Assembly (NCBI RefSeq): GCF_000420045.1
Contig: NZ_ATUE01000008.1
Location: forward strand, 245,242 to 309,241
Source of the DNA: Perlucidibaca piscinae DSM 21586
GTDB lineage: Bacteria; Pseudomonadota; Gammaproteobacteria; Pseudomonadales; Moraxellaceae
Direction of reading: 5' to 3'
DNA: 64,000 nt
Every line of letters starts with the position of its first letter. Within the stretch, counting starts at the first letter, position 1. The notes under the pieces were generated by a model. It was not told where the DNA came from, did no database searches, and saw only the letters and a list, made by a program, of their open reading frames with translations. Both the position numbers and the translations under genes were made by a program. This document shows, in pieces, positions 56,211-64,000 of this stretch.

Positions 56211-56226
56211 GACGGACTCGCTATCC

Positions 56227-57660
56227 TCAACGGGGCGACAGGAAGGTGTTGTCGGTATCGGCTTCAGCGCCACCGCCGTCGATCTGCCGCACACGGATCA
56301 CGATCGGCAGGCTGGGCTTGCTGATGTCAGCCGGATCCGCCACCAGGGTCAAGGGAACAGTCGCCAGCTCACCCGCTGCCAGCGCGATTTCACGCGGGCC
56401 GCCGGCGATCTCCAGCGTGAGGTCGGGGGCGCTGGCCTCGATCAGGTAGCGGCCGTCCTTCTGGGCCTTGTTCTGGATCTTCAGCGTGTAGCTGTTCTCG
56501 ATCAGGCCTTCGGTGGTCTCGCGGTAGAGCTGGCCACGGTCACGCAGTGCCTCGATGGACAGCGGCACCCGCGTGATCAGGGCGAAGAGCAGGGCGCTGA
56601 CCATGATCAGCAGCGCGGCGGTGTAGCCGATCAGGCGCGGACGCAGGAAGTGGTACTTGCCGTCACCTTTCTTTTCCAGCAGATTTTCCGTGGTGTACCT
56701 CACCAGCCCGCGCTCATAGCCCATCTGGTCCATGACGCTGTCGCAGGCATCGATGCAGGCGGCGCACTGGATGCACTCGAACTGCAGGCCGTCACGGATG
56801 TCGATGCCGGTCGGGCAGACCTGAACGCACATGCCGCAGTCGATGCAGTCGCCGAGACCGTTTTCGGCACCGGTGGTGCCGCGCTTGCGCGAGCCGCGCG
56901 ACTCGCCGCGATGGTGGTCGTAGGAGATGATCAGCGTGTCACTATCGAACATGACGCTCTGGAAGCGGCCGTAGGGGCAGACGTGCAGGCAGATCTGCTC
57001 ACGCATCCAGCCGGCATTGAGATAGGTCGCCAGCGTGAAGAAGAGCATCCAGAAGCCCATCCAGAAATCCAGCGTGCCGGTGATGATCTGGTGCCAGATG
57101 TCACGTACCGGCGTGAAATAGCCGATGAAGGCCAGGCCGGTGGCCAGGGCTACGATGACCCAGCCGGTGTGCTTGACGGTGCGGCGCAGGAACTTGCCGA
57201 CGCTCATCGGCGCCTTGTCCAGTCGCATGCGCGCGTTGCGGTTGCCCTCGGCCTTCTCCTCGATCCACATGAAGACCTTGGTCCACACGGTCTGCGGACA
57301 GGTGTAGCCGCACCAGACGCGACCGGCGAACACGGTCACGGCGAACAGGGTGAAAGCAGCGATGATGAAGAGCCAGGACAGGAAGAAGAAGTCCTGGGGC
57401 AGGAAGGTCCACCAGAAGATGTAGAAATGACGCTCGGGCAGGTTGAAGAGCACGGCCTGACGGCCATCCCAGTTCAGCCAGGGCAGCAGGAAGAACGCGG
57501 CCATGGTGATGGTCAGCGAGGCGTTGCGCAGGTTCTGGAAGAAGCCGGAGATGGAGCGGGCGTGAATCTTCTCGCGTTTGGCGTAGAGATCCATCATCTG
57601 CGGTTCATGGACCTTTACCGGGTCCGGTGACACATCGAGGCTGGGGATCTTCTCGCTCAT
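56227..57660 (-). CDS. ccoG: cytochrome c oxidase accessory protein CcoG (FixG/RdxA)
   Basis: 477 aa, membrane-bound Fe-S protein. Four or more hydrophobic segments, the WCGYTCPQ motif and two 4Fe-4S clusters in CIDCGMCVQVCPTG and CIQCAACIDACD, then a periplasmic FixG C-terminal domain. It reduces Cu(II) for cbb3 assembly. First gene of ccoG-H-I-S, after the ccoNOQP terminator. Confidence 0.95.
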   Translation of the reverse strand: MSEKIPSLDVSPDPVKVHEPQMMDLYAKREKIHARSISGFFQNLRNASLTITMAAFFLLPWLNWDGRQAVLFNLPERHFYIFWWTFLPQDFFFLSWLFIIAAFTLFAVTVFAGRVWCGYTCPQTVWTKVFMWIEEKAEGNRNARMRLDKAPMSVGKFLRRTVKHTGWVIVALATGLAFIGYFTPVRDIWHQIITGTLDFWMGFWMLFFTLATYLNAGWMREQICLHVCPYGRFQSVMFDSDTLIISYDHHRGESRGSRKRGTTGAENGLGDCIDCGMCVQVCPTGIDIRDGLQFECIQCAACIDACDSVMDQMGYERGLVRYTTENLLEKKGDGKYHFLRPRLIGYTAALLIMVSALLFALITRVPLSIEALRDRGQLYRETTEGLIENSYTLKIQNKAQKDGRYLIEASAPDLTLEIAGGPREIALAAGELATVPLTLVADPADISKPSLPIVIRVRQIDGGGAEADTDNTFLSPR

Positions 57661-57714
57661 AACACGTTCCAGAGGGAATCACGGAGCCAATATTCTACTC
57701 CCTTTTGAAACGAA

Positions 57715-57743
57715 ACGGCCCGCGACAAGATGTCGCGGGCCGT
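57715..57743 (-). terminator. rho-independent terminator after ccoP
   Basis: Stem of 13 bp (ACGGCCCGCGACA paired with TGTCGCGGGCCGT) with a 3-nt loop. On the minus strand it is followed by TTTCGTTTC. It separates the ccoNOQP operon from ccoGHIS. Confidence 0.85.
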
Positions 57744-57770
57744 GTCATGCAGCGGATTTCCTGGCGCGTG

Positions 57771-58655
57771 TCAGCGATGCGACAGGGAATACACGTAGGC
57801 TGCCATCAGATGCACGCGCTCCGGGCCCAGCGTGACGCCGAAGGCCGGCATGCGGCCGTTGCGGCCCTTGAGCAGGGTCTCGGTAACTTTCTTCTCGGTG
57901 CCGCCATAGAGCCACACGGTGTCGGTCAGGTTGGGCGCGCCGATGGCCTGGTTGCCCTTGCCTTCCGGACCATGGCAGGCGGAGCAGGGCGCGAACTTGC
58001 CCTGGCCAGCCTTGGCCAGGTCTTCATCGACCTGGCGACCGGACAGCGACAGCACGTAAGCCACCACTTCCTTCACGCCCTGTTCACCCAAGGTGTCCTT
58101 CCAGGCCGGCATCTGGCCACCACGCCCGTGGGTCAGCGTTTCCACCAGCTTTTCCGGCTCGCCGCCATACAGCCAGTCGCCGTCGGTCAGGTTCGGGAAG
58201 CCCGAGGCGCCGCGCGCGTCGCTGCCGTGGCAGAGGGCGCAGTTGTTGGCGAAGATGCGACCGGCCACCTTCATGGCGCGTTCGTTCTTGGCCAGCTCGG
58301 GAATCGGCGTGGCAGCAAACGAGGCGTACAGCGGGCCGAATTCCTTGTCGTATTCGGCTTCGTGCGCGGCCAGTTCGCCATGCGAGGTCCAGCCCAGCAG
58401 GCCGGGGAACTTGCCCAGGCCCGGGTAGAGGGCGAGGTAGCCCAGGGCGAACACGATCGAGCCCCAGAAGCAGTACAGCCACCAGCGCGGAAGCGGGTTG
58501 TTGTACTCCTTGATGCCGTCGTATTCGTGACCGGTGGTGCCATCATCGGCGAGGTCCGACAGGTCCATCTTGCGCGTCCACAGCAGCAGCAGGGACACGG
58601 CAACGATGTTGGCCAGGGCCAGAACGATGATGTAACCGCTCCAGAAATTACTCAT
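57771..58655 (-). CDS. ccoP: cbb3-type cytochrome c oxidase subunit III (CcoP)
   Basis: 294 aa diheme protein. Membrane segments at about 8-26 and 58-77, then two class I cytochrome c domains with CALCH (139-143) and CSACH (224-228). It feeds electrons from cytochrome c to CcoO and CcoN. It overlaps ccoQ by 4 nt. Confidence 0.97.
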   Translation of the reverse strand: MSNFWSGYIIVLALANIVAVSLLLLWTRKMDLSDLADDGTTGHEYDGIKEYNNPLPRWWLYCFWGSIVFALGYLALYPGLGKFPGLLGWTSHGELAAHEAEYDKEFGPLYASFAATPIPELAKNERAMKVAGRIFANNCALCHGSDARGASGFPNLTDGDWLYGGEPEKLVETLTHGRGGQMPAWKDTLGEQGVKEVVAYVLSLSGRQVDEDLAKAGQGKFAPCSACHGPEGKGNQAIGAPNLTDTVWLYGGTEKKVTETLLKGRNGRMPAFGVTLGPERVHLMAAYVYSLSHR

Positions 58656-58843
58656 TTTTGTGTATCTCCACTCGTCTTGTCAGCGCGCGGCTTGTACAGG
58701 GGATCGCTGTCCAGCGGCAGGCGGCCGTCGGCTTCGAAGCGCTGCTTGTTGGAGGGCTTGTAGGCCCACCAGCAGATCGACAGAAAGGCCACCATCGCGA
58801 AGATGGTGGCAATGCCATGCAGGGTGCCGCTGTCCATGATCAA
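58652..58843 (-). CDS. ccoQ: cbb3 oxidase subunit CcoQ
   Basis: 63 aa with one membrane helix (TLHGIATIFAMVAFLSICWW), then a polar tail with YKPSNKQRFEAD, typical of CcoQ/FixQ. Small accessory subunit stabilising the complex. Overlaps both neighbours by 4 nt. Confidence 0.92.
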   Translation of the reverse strand: MIMDSGTLHGIATIFAMVAFLSICWWAYKPSNKQRFEADGRLPLDSDPLYKPRADKTSGDTQK

Positions 58844-59463
58844 CGTACTCCACGATCCTTGAAGGCATGACCCAGTTGCTGCAGGTAGGTGATGAGGGCA
58901 TCCATCTCGGTCTTGCCCTTCACCTGCTCGGCGGCATTGGCGATCTGCGCATCGGTGTACGGCACGCCGAAGTCACGGAAGGTTTCCATCTTCTTGGCGG
59001 TCAGCTTGCCGTCGAGGACGTTGTCTTGCAGCCACGGGTAGGACGGCATGATCGATTCCGGCACCACGTCGCGCGGATTGATCAGGTGCGCGCGGTGCCA
59101 GTCATCCGAGTAGCGGCCGCCGACACGGGCCAGGTCCGGACCGGTGCGCTTGGAGCCCCAGAGGAAGGGATGATCCCAGACCGATTCGCCGGCAACCGAG
59201 TAGTGGCCGTAGCGGGCGGTCTCGGCGCGCAGCGGACGCACCATCTGGGTGTGGCAGACGTGGCAGCCTTCGCGGATGTAGACATCGCGGCCTTCCAGGG
59301 CCAGCGGGCTGAGCGGCACAAGCGACTTCACCGGCTCGGTGGTTTCCTTCTGGAAGAACTGCGGCACGATTTCCACGAGGGTGGCGAAGCTGATCGCCAC
59401 CACCGTGAACAGGGCCAGCAGGCCGACGTTCTTTTCTACCAGTTCATGCTTGGACGAAGCCAT
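58840..59463 (-). CDS. ccoO: cbb3-type cytochrome c oxidase subunit II (CcoO)
   Basis: 207 aa with one membrane anchor (VGLLALFTVVAISFATLVEI), then the heme-binding CHVCH (67-71) in GCHVCHTQMVRPL, plus the WDHPFLWGSKRTGPDL segment. Monoheme cytochrome subunit. Starts 15 nt after ccoN. Confidence 0.97.
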   Translation of the reverse strand: MASSKHELVEKNVGLLALFTVVAISFATLVEIVPQFFQKETTEPVKSLVPLSPLALEGRDVYIREGCHVCHTQMVRPLRAETARYGHYSVAGESVWDHPFLWGSKRTGPDLARVGGRYSDDWHRAHLINPRDVVPESIMPSYPWLQDNVLDGKLTAKKMETFRDFGVPYTDAQIANAAEQVKGKTEMDALITYLQQLGHAFKDRGVR

Positions 59464-59478
59464 GATTCACATTCTCCT

Positions 59479-60900
59479 TCAGGCGGCCGGCAGGTCTTTC
59501 GGCGTGTCGCCGCGGACCGTCTTGAACACGTTGTAGGCCATGATCAGCATGCCGGCGAGGAACAGGGCGCCGCCGATCATGCGACCGACATACATCGGGT
59601 GGCTGGCCACCACGCCTTCGACGAAGCTGTAGGTCAGCGTGCCGTCACTGTTCAGCGCACGCCACATCAGGCCCTGGGTGATGCCGGAGATCCACATCGA
59701 CACGATGTAAAACACGGTGCCGATGGTGGCGAGCCAGAAGTGCACGTTGATCAGCGAGGTCGAGTACATGCACTGGCGATCGAAGATGCGCGGAATCAGC
59801 ACGTACAGCGAACCGATGGAGATCATCGCGACCCAGCCCAGTGCGCCGGAGTGCACGTGGCCAATGGTCCAGTCGGTGTTGTGCGACAGCGAGTTCACGG
59901 TCTTGATCGACATCATCGGGCCTTCGAAGGTGGCCATGGCGTAGAACGACAGGGCGACGATCAGGAAGCGGATGATGGGGTCGGAGCGCAGCTTGTCCCA
60001 GGCGCCGGACAGTGTCAGCACGCCGTTGAGCATGCCGCCCCAGGACGGTGCGATCAGGATCAGCGAGAACGCCATGCCCAGCGACTGGGTCCAGTCCGGC
60101 AGGGCGGAGTAGTGCAGGTGGTGCGCACCGGCCCACATGTAGACCGAAATCAGCGCCCAGAAGTGCACGATGGACAGACGGTAGGAGTACACCGGACGTC
60201 CGGCCTGCACCGGCACGAAGTAGTACATCATGCCGAGGAAGCCCGCGGTCAGGAAGAAGCCCACGGCATTGTGGCCGTACCACCACTGGATCATCGCGTC
60301 AGTGGCGCCCGAATACATCGAGTACGACTTCAGGAAGTCGACCGGCACGGCCATCGAGTTGACGATGTGCAGCAGGGCGATGGTGATGATGAAGCCGCCG
60401 TAGAACCAGTTCGCCACGTAGATGTGCGAGGTCGTGCGCTTGGTGATGGTGCCGAAGAACACGATCATGTAGCTGACCCAGACGATGGCGATCAGGATGT
60501 CGATCGGCCATTCCAGCTCGGCGTACTCCTTGGTGGAGGTGTAGCCCAGCGGCAGGGTCACGATGGCGGACACGATCACGGCCTGCCAGCCCCAGAACGT
60601 GAAGGTCGCCAGCTTGGGCATGAACAGCCCGGTCTGGCAGGTGCGCTGCACCACGTAGTAGGACGTCGCGAACAGGGCGGAGCCGCCGAAAGCGAAGATC
60701 ACCGCATTGGTGTGCAGCGGACGCAGACGGCCGAAGGACAGCCACGGCGTATCAAAGTTGAGGGCCGGCCAGGCCAGCTGGGCGGCGATGTAGACCCCCA
60801 GTGCCATGCCAACGATCCCCCAGACGACGGTCATGATGGCAAATTGCCTGACCACCTGCATGTTGTACGCCGGCGTGGCGACTGACTGTGCATGGGACAT
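59479..60900 (-). CDS. ccoN: cbb3-type cytochrome c oxidase subunit I (CcoN)
   Basis: 473 aa, twelve-helix heme-copper oxidase subunit. His residues for heme b and the b3-CuB centre are present (e.g. RPLHTNAV, WWYGHNAVGFF, HHLHYS and DWTIGHVHSGALG). It reduces O2 at high affinity under low oxygen. AGGAAG lies about 6 nt before the ATG. First gene of ccoNOQP. Confidence 0.97.
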   Translation of the reverse strand: MSHAQSVATPAYNMQVVRQFAIMTVVWGIVGMALGVYIAAQLAWPALNFDTPWLSFGRLRPLHTNAVIFAFGGSALFATSYYVVQRTCQTGLFMPKLATFTFWGWQAVIVSAIVTLPLGYTSTKEYAELEWPIDILIAIVWVSYMIVFFGTITKRTTSHIYVANWFYGGFIITIALLHIVNSMAVPVDFLKSYSMYSGATDAMIQWWYGHNAVGFFLTAGFLGMMYYFVPVQAGRPVYSYRLSIVHFWALISVYMWAGAHHLHYSALPDWTQSLGMAFSLILIAPSWGGMLNGVLTLSGAWDKLRSDPIIRFLIVALSFYAMATFEGPMMSIKTVNSLSHNTDWTIGHVHSGALGWVAMISIGSLYVLIPRIFDRQCMYSTSLINVHFWLATIGTVFYIVSMWISGITQGLMWRALNSDGTLTYSFVEGVVASHPMYVGRMIGGALFLAGMLIMAYNVFKTVRGDTPKDLPAA

Positions 60901-61365
60901 ACTTGCTTCCTGTTAACCAGTTTTGTGCGTCAAGAGCGTTCGCGACAACACACGCAGGCACAAGCATGGCGTGCTGGCAAAAGCCCCGCAATGCGGCTGT
61001 CGTTGGACACGACGACCGCGATTTTCGCTGCGAATCCGCCAGAGACGACGGATGCAGGAAAAGCGGCGCTATTTTAGAGCGCCAAACCAGCAAAGCGCAC
61101 TGAAAAAGTGGGGGCATTCCGTTTTTTTTTGCGCCGCATCAGGTCCTTGCCGGGCAGAAATTCAGACCGGTATCCACAAGATGGCATGAAACATGCTTAT
61201 GCGCCGGCATCGAAACGGTGCGGCAGCTCAACCGCTGCCCCCGGACTGTGCAAGCCCTGACCGGTGGCTGCACGGTCCATGCTGACGCGGTGGTATGATC
61301 TCGCCCATTGGTTCGCCAGGCGGACCGATCAATCGGGTTTCATTTGAGAAAACAAGAGGTTGCTC
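60901..61365. other. intergenic region between divergent ccoN and glnK
   Basis: 465 nt without a credible gene. It holds both promoters, a short hairpin GGCGCT/AGCGCC near 61064-61082 with no T-run, and a nine-T run at 61122-61130. No convincing FNR/Anr box was seen near ccoN. Confidence 0.6.
61291..61299 (+). promoter_or_regulatory. possible extended -10 promoter of glnK-amtB
   Basis: TGGTATGAT matches an extended -10 (TGnTATGAT). No clear -35 is present, as is common with extended -10 promoters. It would start transcription about 60 nt before the glnK ATG. A sigma-54 motif was looked for and not found. Confidence 0.35.
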
Positions 61366-61704
61366 ATGAAGATGATCACTGCCGTAATCAAGCCGTTCAA
61401 GCTCGATGACGTGCGCGAGGCGTTGTCGGCCATTGGCGTTACCGGTCTGACCGTGACCGAGGTGAAGGGTTTCGGTCGCCAGAAGGGGCATACCGAGCTC
61501 TATCGTGGTGCGGAGTACGTCGTCGACTTCGTGCCCAAGGTCCGTCTGGATCTGGCGATTGCGGATGATCAGCTGGATCAGGTCATCGAGGTCATTACCC
61601 AGTCGGCCAGTACCGGCAAGATTGGCGACGGCAAGATTTTTGTCACGGATCTGCTCCACGTGGTGCGGATCCGGACGGGGGAGACCAACAACGACGCGCT
61701 CTGA
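61366..61704 (+). CDS. glnK: nitrogen regulatory P-II protein GlnK
   Basis: 112 aa. A typical P-II trimer protein, with Tyr51 in the T-loop (TELYRGAEY), the uridylylation site, and the C-terminal KIGDGKIFVTDL. It blocks or opens AmtB according to nitrogen status. ATG 61366 matches the conserved start and follows AGAGG. Confidence 0.95.
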   Translation: MKMITAVIKPFKLDDVREALSAIGVTGLTVTEVKGFGRQKGHTELYRGAEYVVDFVPKVRLDLAIADDQLDQVIEVITQSASTGKIGDGKIFVTDLLHVVRIRTGETNNDAL

Positions 61705-61740
61705 CGTCGTGGCGGTCAGTCAACTGCAGGAGTGGTGAAC

Positions 61741-63051
61741 ATGGTGAGTCGTTGGATGGGTGCGGCACTGCCGCTGATGCTGGTGCCGGCACTGGGGCAC
61801 GCGGAAGAAGTCACGCTGAATGGCGGCAACACGGCATGGATCCTGACGGCGACCGCGCTGGTGCTGTTCATGACCCTGCCCGGACTGGCCCTGTTCTACG
61901 GTGGTCTGGTGCGCAGCAAGAACGTGCTGTCGGTGCTGATGGCCTGCTTCGCCATCGCTGGCGGCGTCAGCATTCTCTGGTTGCTCGGCCTGTATTCGCT
62001 GACCTTCAGTGATGGCGGGGCGGCCCAGGACTGGATCGGCGGCCTGTCCAAGGTCTTCTTTGCCGGCATCGGCAAGGACAGCATGCAGGGCGACATTCCG
62101 GAAATCCTGTTCGCGGCCTTCCAGATGACCTTCGCCATCATCACCCCGGCGCTGATCATCGGCGCCTTCGCCGAGCGCGTGAAGTTCTCGGCCACGCTGA
62201 TCTTCTCGCTGCTGTGGACAGCCGTGGTCTACGTGCCGGTGGCGCACTGGGTCTGGGGCGGCGGCTTCCTGGCGCAGCAGGGTGTCATCGACTTTGCCGG
62301 CGGCATCACCGTGCACATCACGGCGGGCGTCGCGGCACTGGTCGCTGCCATCGTCATCGGCCCGCGTCGCGGTTTTCCGAAGCAGGCCATGCCGCCGCAC
62401 AACCTGACCATGACCGTCATTGGTGCAGGCATGCTCTGGGTTGGCTGGTTCGGCTTCAATGCCGGTTCCGCGCTGGCGGCCAACGGCTCGGCCGGCATGG
62501 CGTTGCTGGTGACGCACATCTCGGCCTCGGCAGGCGCGCTGGTCTGGATGCTCTGCGAGTGGAAGCGCTTCGGCAAGCCGTCGGTGCTGGGCATTGTCAC
62601 CGGCATGGTCGCCGGCCTCGGCACCATCACCCCGGCATCCGGCAACGTCGGTCCCATGGGGGCGCTACTGATCGGTGTGCTGGCGGGCTATGTCTGCTTC
62701 AACATGACGCAGATCGTGAAAAAACGCTGGCAGATCGACGATTCTCTCGACGTTTTCCCGGTCCATGGCGTCGGCGGCATCCTCGGCTCGCTGCTGGTCG
62801 GCGTGCTCGCCAGCCCGGATCTCGGCATCTTCTCCGGCCAGGGGTTTGCTGGCAGCAATGCCAGCATTGCCGAGCAGTTCAGCGCGCAGGCGCTGGGCGT
62901 TGGTGTCGGCATCGTCTACACCGCGATCGCCACCTGGCTGCTGCTCAAGCTCACCGGCGTGATCACCGGCGGTCTGCGTGTCTCGGCCGAGCAGGAAACC
63001 GAAGGTCTTGATCTGGTGCTGCACGATGAGCGTGGCTACGACATCCACTGA
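61741..63051 (+). CDS. amtB: ammonium transporter AmtB
   Basis: 436 aa. A signal sequence (LPLMLVPALGHA) precedes eleven membrane helices, including FYGGLVRSKNVLSVLM, NLTMTVIGAGMLWVGWFGFNAGSAL, and VFPVHGVGGILGSLLVG, which contain the pore His and Phe residues. It imports NH4+ under GlnK control. ATG 61741 lies 8 nt after AGGAG. It is 36 nt from glnK and co-transcribed. Confidence 0.96.
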   Translation: MVSRWMGAALPLMLVPALGHAEEVTLNGGNTAWILTATALVLFMTLPGLALFYGGLVRSKNVLSVLMACFAIAGGVSILWLLGLYSLTFSDGGAAQDWIGGLSKVFFAGIGKDSMQGDIPEILFAAFQMTFAIITPALIIGAFAERVKFSATLIFSLLWTAVVYVPVAHWVWGGGFLAQQGVIDFAGGITVHITAGVAALVAAIVIGPRRGFPKQAMPPHNLTMTVIGAGMLWVGWFGFNAGSALAANGSAGMALLVTHISASAGALVWMLCEWKRFGKPSVLGIVTGMVAGLGTITPASGNVGPMGALLIGVLAGYVCFNMTQIVKKRWQIDDSLDVFPVHGVGGILGSLLVGVLASPDLGIFSGQGFAGSNASIAEQFSAQALGVGVGIVYTAIATWLLLKLTGVITGGLRVSAEQETEGLDLVLHDERGYDIH

Positions 63052-63056
63052 ACGGT

Positions 63057-63116
63057 GAAATGATCCGTTCTGGTGCGCAATGAGATCGAAATGATCTTGA
63101 ATGGTGCATTGATGAC
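63057..63116. repeat. two imperfect 31-bp direct repeats after amtB
   Basis: GAAATGATC and TGGTGC recur with 31-bp spacing (63057-63065 and 63088-63096; 63071-63076 and 63102-63107). The function is unknown and the copies differ in between. Confidence 0.45.
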
Positions 63117-63118
63117 CG

Positions 63119-63141
63119 AAACGCCCCCTTGCGGGGCGTTT
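63119..63141 (+). terminator. rho-independent terminator after amtB
   Basis: Stem AAACGCCCC/GGGGCGTTT with a five-base loop, followed by CTCATTT. Ends the glnK-amtB transcript. Confidence 0.85.
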
Positions 63142-63256
63142 CTCATTTGTGGCGCGCGCAGTTGTCAGGCCGGTTGTCTGCGTGTACGTTAGACCGCCCG
63201 GTCATTGCTGATTCCCGGCATTTTCATGACCCGGCTAACTTTGGAGAAGTAGAAAA

Positions 63257-63643
63257 ATGGCAGCTTTCCTGTCCCAAGAGTGGTTTGCAAAGGTTGATCA
63301 ACTGACGGCAGCTGCCGGTGACCTCAACGTGCCGGCATCGCTGGCCAATCTGGTGCTCAACGTGACCGCCACCGGCGCGCCGGAAGGCAACGTCGACATG
63401 GCACTCAATGGCGGCAAGTTCGAGCGTGGTCACAACGCCTCGGCTGGCACCAAGCTGATTCTGCCGGCTGACCTGCTGCGCAAGATCTTCCTGGAGGGCG
63501 ATGCCGCCGCCGGCATGCAGGGCTTCATGAGCGGCCAGATCAAGGTCGAAGGCGACATGAGCAAGCTCATGGCCATGCAGTCGGCCCGTCCGAGCGAACA
63601 GCAGAAGGCCCTGTTCAAGCAGATCCTCGCGCTCACCGCCTGA
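63257..63643 (+). CDS. SCP2 sterol-binding domain-containing protein
   Basis: 128 aa, one SCP2-like lipid-binding domain with NVDMALNGGKFERG and FMSGQIKVEGDMSKLMAMQ. Probably binds fatty acyl chains or other hydrophobic ligands in the cytoplasm. A promoter and ribosome site (GGAGAAG) lie just upstream. It is monocistronic, followed by a terminator. Confidence 0.9.
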   Translation: MAAFLSQEWFAKVDQLTAAAGDLNVPASLANLVLNVTATGAPEGNVDMALNGGKFERGHNASAGTKLILPADLLRKIFLEGDAAAGMQGFMSGQIKVEGDMSKLMAMQSARPSEQQKALFKQILALTA

Positions 63644-63680
63644 GATATCCTGCCTGGGTGGCAGCGTTGCCTGCCTCATG

Positions 63681-63709
63681 AAAAAGCCCCGGTTCGTCCG
63701 GGGCTTTTT
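63681..63709 (+). terminator. rho-independent terminator after SCP2-domain gene
   Basis: Twelve-bp stem AAAAAGCCCCGG/CCGGGGCTTTTT with a five-base loop (63693-63697). Symmetric A and T runs allow it to act in both directions. It ends 2 nt before the IS. Confidence 0.9.
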
Positions 63710-63711
63710 CA

Positions 63712-64000
63712 TGTCCGGTGTCTCGTCCTGAATAAGGTTGACACTTTCCATGCTGTTTTCAGGAGAGTGCGATGAATGCTGAGGTGAAGCGGACGCAGGG
63801 GGATTACTCGCTGGCTTTTAAACTCGCCGTTGTCGAGCAGGTTGAAAAAGGCGAACTGAGTTACAAGCAGGCGCAGGTGCGCTACGGTATCCAGGGGCGG
63901 TCGACGGTTCTGGTCTGGTTGCGCAAGCATGGGCGACAGGACTGGCAGGGTGGATTGACCGCCAGACCCTATCGGATGCCCGCCATGTTAGACCCTTTGC
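63712..64000 (+). mobile_element. IS3-like insertion sequence, left end (cut by window edge)
   Basis: The putative left end starts TGTCCGGTGTCTCGTCC just after the terminator, carries a TTGACA box at 63738-63743, and leads into a transposase OrfA. The right end lies outside the window, so length and target-site duplication cannot be checked. Confidence 0.6.
63772..64000 (+). CDS. IS3 family transposase OrfA (partial)
   Basis: 76 residues are visible, starting MNAEVKRTQGDYSLAFKLAV, with a helix-turn-helix (KQAQVRYGIQGRSTVLVWLRK) like that of IS3-group OrfA proteins. AGGAGAG lies 5 nt before the ATG. The frame is open to the window edge. OrfB should follow with a programmed frameshift. Confidence 0.8.
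   Translation, partial: MNAEVKRTQGDYSLAFKLAVVEQVEKGELSYKQAQVRYGIQGRSTVLVWLRKHGRQDWQGGLTARPYRMPAMLDPL

Noticed and set aside
60901..60940. Possible FNR/Anr box (TTGAC) near ccoN
   Set aside because: The second half-site does not match, and it is too close to the start codon.
61122..61130. Run of nine T between ccoN and glnK
   Set aside because: No stable stem precedes it, so it is not called as a terminator.

Overview
The window reads as a chromosomal stretch of a GC-rich gammaproteobacterium, probably near the Pseudomonadales. The supporting signs are the purM/purN cluster divergent from an AI-2E-type permease and hda, the DUF2069-wrbA-yihY neighbourhood, a complete ccoNOQP-ccoGHIS block for cbb3 oxidase, glnK-amtB, pta-ackA, and a UmuDC pair under a LexA box. 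No rRNA, tRNA or CRISPR array was seen. A species call cannot be made from the sequence alone.

Layout. 1-0.9 kb: SOS-regulated umuDC (umuC cut by the window edge). 0.9-12.2 kb: housekeeping genes (esterase, metG, a flavin amine oxidase, apbC, dcd, a DUF3108 lipoprotein, purN, purM, a permease, hda), with a nested 138-bp inverted repeat after dcd. 12.2-15.9 kb: a five-gene unit on the minus strand coding for a response regulator, sensor kinase, periplasmic cupredoxin, FTR1-type iron permease and a predicted outer-membrane protein. 16.0-20.4 kb: a second five-gene minus-strand operon in which every junction is a 4-nt ATGA overlap (thermostable-hemolysin/GNAT-like protein, adenylate-forming enzyme, heme-oxygenase-like diiron protein, SDR, exported repeat protein). 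Its promoter carries a perfect CTTAAG-N5-CTTAAG element of the PmrA/QseB type, and the adjacent response regulator is a candidate to bind it. This uncharacterised, probably lipid-derived metabolite pathway is the most interesting part of the window. 20.4-25.3 kb: DUF2069, wrbA, yihY, an epoxide-hydrolase-like protein and class I fumarase.

25.4-37.7 kb is an accessory and defence island: a TumE/TumA-like toxin-antitoxin pair, a complete type I restriction-modification system (hsdMSR), an AT-rich OLD-like ATPase with a TOPRIM/DUF4435-like tail, an ImmA/IrrE-DUF4411 toxin-antitoxin pair and a YjjJ-type HipA kinase. No integrase or tRNA flanks it in this window.

37.7-52.2 kb is mixed metabolism: a MerR regulator divergent from two membrane proteins, a ferredoxin, an HD protein, an RlmN paralogue, a CHAD protein, AbgT, Pta-AckA, a Tat-exported PhoD-like phosphatase, an acyltransferase, a uracil/hypoxanthine-DNA-glycosylase-like protein and two alpha/beta hydrolases. 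52.2-60.9 kb holds cbb3 oxidase and its assembly genes, all on the minus strand. 61-63.7 kb holds glnK-amtB and an SCP2-domain protein. The window ends inside an IS3-like element that starts immediately after a rho-independent terminator.
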